A stretch of 8,701 nt of DNA, taken from Pseudomonadota bacterium. Lineage in GTDB: Bacteria > Pseudomonadota > Alphaproteobacteria > Rhizobiales > Tepidamorphaceae. The position numbers were made by a program, and so were the translations under genes. The stretch lies in assembly GCA_023435545.1 (NCBI GenBank), contig JAEYRQ010000102.1, positions 1 to 8,701 on the forward strand, in the 5' to 3' direction. This document shows positions 5,799 to 8,701 of the stretch, piece by piece. Each line of letters begins with the position of its first letter. The stretch's first letter is position 1. The notes beneath the pieces are model-generated. The model searched no databases. It was not told where the DNA came from and was given only the letters and a program-made list of their open reading frames with translations.

Positions 5799-6796
5799 CG
5801 GAGCAGGTCATGCACGTGGACGATGCCGACCGGACGGCCGTCCTCGACCACGAAGAGCGCCGTGAACGGACGCTCCCGCAGGTTCATGACCGCGAGCGCC
5901 TCGGACGCCAGTATGTCGGGCCTGACTGTCTTCGGCTGCTCTGTCATGATGTCGCACGCGCGCAGTTCCAGAAGGCCGCGGCTCATGTGACGGCGCAGAT
6001 CGCCGTCGGTGATGATGCCGGTCAGCCGACCCTCCGAATCGACGATGCCGAGGCAGCCGAGGCTCTTCTCGGTCATGACCACGATCGCATCGGCCACTGA
6101 GGTATCGGGGGCGGCGATCGGCAGACGCTCGCCGGTGTGCATCAGATCGCTGACGAGGGTGAGCTGCGCGCCGAGCTGGCCGCCGGGATGCAGCTGTCGG
6201 AACTGCTGTGCGGTGAAGCCGCGACTGTCGAGCAGCGAGATCGCCAGGGCGTCGCCGAGGGCGAGCTGCATCAGGGTGGACGTGGTCGGCGCGAGGCCGT
6301 GGGGGCAGGCCTCGGAGGCGCGCGGCAGTGCGAGCACAACGTCGGCGGCCAGGGCGAGGGTGGAGTCCGGATTGGAGGTGATCGCCACCAGCGGGACCCG
6401 GAACCGCCGCGAATAGTCGACGATGGCGCGCAGTTCCGCCGTCTCGCCCGACCACGACAGAGCGATCACCACGTCGTCGCCCGGCGTGATCATGCCGAGG
6501 TCGCCGTGGCTGGCTTCCGAGGGATGCACGAAGAAGGCGGGCGTCCCGGTGGAGGCGAGCGTCGCGGCGAGCTTCTGTCCGACATGGCCGCTCTTGCCCA
6601 TGCCGGTGACGATGACCCGGCCGCGCGCGGCGCGCAGCAGGTTTGCGGCGGCGACGAACCCCGCGCCGAGACCGTTGCGCAGGGCGGCGACGAGTTCGGA
6701 GAGCCCGGACTGCTCGACCTCGAGGGCGCGAAGCGCGGATTCGATCAACCGCGCGTCGGACGCGGGTTCCGGGGCACGGGACTTGAGGGCGACCAT
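5783..6796 (-). CDS. kdsD: D-arabinose 5-phosphate isomerase (KdsD/KpsF/GutQ family, SIS plus two CBS domains)
   Basis: Converts D-ribulose 5-phosphate to D-arabinose 5-phosphate in the cytoplasm, the first committed step towards Kdo for lipopolysaccharide. The 337 residues consist of a SIS sugar-isomerase domain (about 45-185) and two CBS domains (about 213-270 and 278-335). Key motifs are VTGMGKSGHVGQKLA (63-77, Lys68), FFVHPSEASHGDLGM (88-102), SWSGETAE (114-121), SEACPHGLAPTTS (161-173, Glu162) and QLHPGGQLG (201-209, His203). Lys68, Glu162 and His203 line up with the E. coli KdsD active-site Lys59, Glu152 and His193. I choose ATG at 6796-6794 because GGAG lies 4 bases upstream and homologues begin near here. 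An ATG at 6856 would add 20 Arg/Pro-rich residues with no good ribosome site. It diverges from the barrel-protein gene across 198 bases that hold a CtrA-type box. Confidence 0.93.
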   Translation of the reverse strand: MVALKSRAPEPASDARLIESALRALEVEQSGLSELVAALRNGLGAGFVAAANLLRAARGRVIVTGMGKSGHVGQKLAATLASTGTPAFFVHPSEASHGDLGMITPGDDVVIALSWSGETAELRAIVDYSRRFRVPLVAITSNPDSTLALAADVVLALPRASEACPHGLAPTTSTLMQLALGDALAISLLDSRGFTAQQFRQLHPGGQLGAQLTLVSDLMHTGERLPIAAPDTSVADAIVVMTEKSLGCLGIVDSEGRLTGIITDGDLRRHMSRGLLELRACDIMTEQPKTVRPDILASEALAVMNLRERPFTALFVVEDGRPVGIVHVHDLLRAGVA

Positions 6797-6896
6797 GTTT
6801 CTCCAGATCCTCCACGCCACCGGCGGACTCCGACGCGGGATGCCACGGCATAGCACATTTCCGCGCCAGGACGCAGCGCCACGACGGGGCGCGCGC

Positions 6897-6913
6897 TTAA
6901 GCCGCTGTTAACC
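6897..6913 (+). promoter_or_regulatory. Perfect CtrA-type box TTAA-N7-TTAACC
   Basis: TTAA (6897-6900), seven bases GCCGCTG, then TTAACC (6908-6913) is the full consensus for the alphaproteobacterial cell-cycle regulator CtrA. It lies in the 198-base divergent region, 101 bases upstream of the kdsD start and 82 bases upstream of the GTG start chosen for the barrel protein. A TTGACA hexamer (6929-6934) follows in plus orientation, but no good -10 element lies at the right distance. The motif is seen; CtrA binding is inferred. Confidence 0.6.
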
Positions 6914-6994
6914 ATGATTTACGTAGGCTTGACATCATTCCGAAGGCCGCGCTGCCGCAGCGTTCCCGGATCGACAGCACGGGGTTCGCGGTCC

Positions 6995-8380
6995 GTGATC
7001 ACCGCCCGCTACTGGAAATCTTCGGCCGCATTGTGGCTTGCGCTTGCCTCCGTCCTGTGGACGGCGCCGGTGCAGGCCCAGTCGTTCGATGATTTCGAGG
7101 CGGGGCTGAGGGGCGCGACCGACGATCCCACGGTAACCGGCATAGAGGCGGCGGCCGACGAGGACGCCTGGCTCGCGGATACCGCGCTGGAGGAGATCCC
7201 GGACGGCCCGGTGCGGGCAGGAATCATCGACGACGAGGATCCCTACGCGGCGCTCGGCATCCGGCTGGGCTCGTTCCTGCTCTATCCCTCGATCGAGGGC
7301 TATCTCGGCCATTCGAGCAACGTCTATTCGCAGACGATCGACCCGGTCTCGGGCGGCTACTACCGGGTGGTGCCCGACCTGATCATCGAATCCGACTGGT
7401 CGCGGCATCTGCTGCGCGGCCGGGTCGCGGCCGACCACGAATCCTTCTTCGACTATTCAGGTGAGACCACCACCGCCTTCGATTCGGAGATCGAGGCGCG
7501 GATAGACGTGTCCTCCAAGGATCTCCTCGGCTTCAGGGCGGCCTATTCGATCACGCCGGAGAGCCGTGGCGATCCCAACGTGCCGCAGGCCGTGGTCAAT
7601 CCGCCGGATTCGGAGCTCGCGCAGGTCGAGGGAAGCTACACCCATCGGTTCGGCCGGATCGAAATGGCGATTCGCGGCGGCATCGCCAGGACGTCCTATG
7701 ACGATGCGGTCCTGCTGGATGGGACGGTCGTCGACAATTCAGACCGAGACTACCGCGAATACGCAGGCGCCCTTCGTACGAGCGTCGACATCGACGAGGG
7801 GTCGCGGGCCGTCTTCGTCGAAGTCGGCGTGAACCGCCGGAAATATGACCGGCAGTTCGACGACAACGGCGTCGAGCGCGGCTCGCGCGGCTATGACGTG
7901 CTGGTGGGCGTGGTGTTCGAGCAGGGGGAGCCGCTGTCTGGCGAGGTCGGCATCGGCTACCAGAACCAGATCCAGGACGATCCGAACCTGCCCGACATCA
8001 ACGGGCTGATGATCCGCGGCTCGCTGGTCTGGCAACCGACCGCGTTGACCACCGTCACTCTCGACGGCTCCATCCTGCCGGAGGAGGCGACCCTGGACCC
8101 GACCGCATCGGGCGCCAGGGTCTACACGGTCGATCTCGGCGTGAGCCATGCGCTCAGACGCAACCTCATCGCCTCGGCCGGCGCCGGGTTCTCCGAATCC
8201 CAGTACATCGGCTCCGCGCGCGTCGAACGCGACTATGCCGTCACCGCGGGCCTCGAATACCTCGTCAGCCGCTGGCTGTCGTTCAAGCTCAACGCCTCGC
8301 ACACCCGCTACGATTCCAACATTCCCGGCGAGGACTACGACGAGACCCGCGTGGAGGCGGGGATCCGGCTGCAGCGATAG
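6995..8380 (+). CDS. Outer-membrane beta-barrel protein (putative beta-barrel porin 2 / BBP2 type)
   Basis: Predicted outer-membrane barrel of the kind often found beside exopolysaccharide genes in alphaproteobacteria; a direct transport role has not been shown to my knowledge. From GTG 6995 the product has 461 residues. A signal peptide comes first (Arg5 and Lys8, hydrophobic 10-24, cleavage after PVQA at 28), then an acidic Asp/Glu-rich segment (about 30-85). Next is the family block DPYAALGIRLGSFLLYPSIE, SSNVY and VVPDLIIESDWSRH. The rest is alternating strands rich in Tyr, Arg, Asp and Gly, ending in EAGIRLQR, as barrel strands do. An ATG at 6914 is possible, but it would place 27 Arg-rich residues before the signal peptide and starts directly on the CtrA-type box, so I reject it. 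The GTG start has only a weak ribosome site. It ends 21 bases before the convergent galU. Confidence 0.82.
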   Translation: MITARYWKSSAALWLALASVLWTAPVQAQSFDDFEAGLRGATDDPTVTGIEAAADEDAWLADTALEEIPDGPVRAGIIDDEDPYAALGIRLGSFLLYPSIEGYLGHSSNVYSQTIDPVSGGYYRVVPDLIIESDWSRHLLRGRVAADHESFFDYSGETTTAFDSEIEARIDVSSKDLLGFRAAYSITPESRGDPNVPQAVVNPPDSELAQVEGSYTHRFGRIEMAIRGGIARTSYDDAVLLDGTVVDNSDRDYREYAGALRTSVDIDEGSRAVFVEVGVNRRKYDRQFDDNGVERGSRGYDVLVGVVFEQGEPLSGEVGIGYQNQIQDDPNLPDINGLMIRGSLVWQPTALTTVTLDGSILPEEATLDPTASGARVYTVDLGVSHALRRNLIASAGAGFSESQYIGSARVERDYAVTAGLEYLVSRWLSFKLNASHTRYDSNIPGEDYDETRVEAGIRLQR

Positions 8381-8401
8381 CGCAGTACCCCAGGCGGACT
8401 G

Positions 8402-8701
8402 TCAGGACGAGAGCAGGTCGGCGATCGAAGCGCGGAAATCGTCCGCGATGTCCGGTCGCGCCAGGGCATAGGCGATGTTGGCCGTCAGGAAGCCGATCTT
8501 CGAGCCGCAGTCGAAGGTGCGGCCGGCGAATCGGTAGCCGTAGAACGGCCGGGTCTCCATGAGGCGGATCATCGCGTCGGTGATCTGGATCTCGTCGCCG
8601 GCACCGCGCTCCTGGCGCTCGAGGACCGGGAAGATCTCCGGCTCCAGGATATAGCGGCCGGTGATGATGAGGTTGGACGGCGCGGCTTCCGGCTTCGGCT
8701 T
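8402..8701 (-). CDS. galU: UTP--glucose-1-phosphate uridylyltransferase, C-terminal 99 residues (5' part outside the window)
   Basis: Makes UDP-glucose from UTP and glucose 1-phosphate in the cytoplasm, supplying exopolysaccharide, lipopolysaccharide core and related glycans. Only the C-terminal third is visible. It opens with KPKPEAAPSNLIITGRYIL, then EIFPVLERQERGAGDEIQITDAM, and later YGYRFAGRTFDCGSKIGFLTANIAYAL, all hallmarks of bacterial GalU. The stop TGA is at 8404-8402 and the reading frame is open to the window edge. It is convergent with the outer-membrane barrel gene, and the 21-base gap shows no clear terminator. The presence of both next to kdsD supports an envelope-polysaccharide setting. 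Confidence 0.95.
   Translation of the reverse strand, partial: KPKPEAAPSNLIITGRYILEPEIFPVLERQERGAGDEIQITDAMIRLMETRPFYGYRFAGRTFDCGSKIGFLTANIAYALARPDIADDFRASIADLLSS

Noticed and set aside
5808..6851. Second long frame on the same strand as kdsD (347 codons)
   Set aside because: Extremely Arg-rich out-of-frame translation of kdsD, whose true frame has complete SIS and CBS domains.
6137..6853. Plus-strand open frame opposite kdsD
   Set aside because: Antisense shadow with Gly/Arg/Glu-rich low-complexity product and no family features.
6929..6957. TTGACA at 6929-6934 as a -35 element for the barrel gene
   Set aside because: The sequence 17 bases downstream (CTGCCG) does not resemble a -10 element, so I do not list a promoter on this alone.
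6914..6994. N-terminal extension of the barrel protein from ATG 6914
   Set aside because: It would put 27 Arg-rich residues before a normal signal peptide, has no Shine-Dalgarno and abuts the CtrA-type box; GTG 6995 gives a standard secreted protein.
7739..8302. Minus-strand open frame opposite the barrel gene
   Set aside because: Antisense shadow; the plus-strand frame carries a signal peptide and barrel pattern throughout.

Overview
The window is GC-rich DNA, roughly two-thirds G+C by eye, from a Gram-negative bacterium. It is most likely an alphaproteobacterium, perhaps of the Hyphomicrobiales or Rhodospirillales. The evidence is the type of ferrochelatase, the PomAB-like motor pair, a lipopolysaccharide (Kdo) gene, an outer-membrane barrel protein and a full CtrA-type DNA box. 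It is chromosomal and densely coding, with no RNA genes, insertion sequences, phage genes or CRISPR arrays seen. It holds nine protein genes, two of them cut by the window edges. No intergenic gap exceeds about 200 bases.

Left part (1-3995). A secreted metallophosphatase of the 5'-nucleotidase family (1-344, minus strand, cut at its 3' side) diverges from ferrochelatase hemH (485-1549). The 140-base gap between them carries several small dyads and a possible hemH promoter. Then come qmcA (SPFH/Band 7 membrane scaffold, 1648-2661) and its usual NfeD partner (2658-3104, ATGA overlap). A single-domain PPK2-family polyphosphate kinase (3156-3995) follows, probably in the same transcript.

Right part (4044-8701). 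On the minus strand, in transcription order, lie kdsD (arabinose-5-phosphate isomerase, first step of Kdo synthesis, 6796-5783) and the flagellar stator genes motA (5679-4909) and motB (4901-4044). A hairpin that looks like an intrinsic terminator lies at the end of kdsD, so motAB probably has its own promoter. Divergent from kdsD is an outer-membrane beta-barrel protein of the exopolysaccharide-linked BBP2 type (6995-8380). It converges on the 3' end of galU (8402-8701), which makes UDP-glucose. kdsD, the barrel protein and galU together suggest a cell-envelope or polysaccharide neighbourhood.

The most interesting signal is a perfect TTAA-N7-TTAACC sequence (6897-6913) in the kdsD/barrel intergenic region. 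It is the canonical recognition pattern of the cell-cycle regulator CtrA. A weaker TTAG-N7-TTAG direct repeat with the same spacing lies upstream of motA. I see no clearly new multi-gene system; the gene content is ordinary, and the points worth checking are regulatory sites and a few residue-level oddities.
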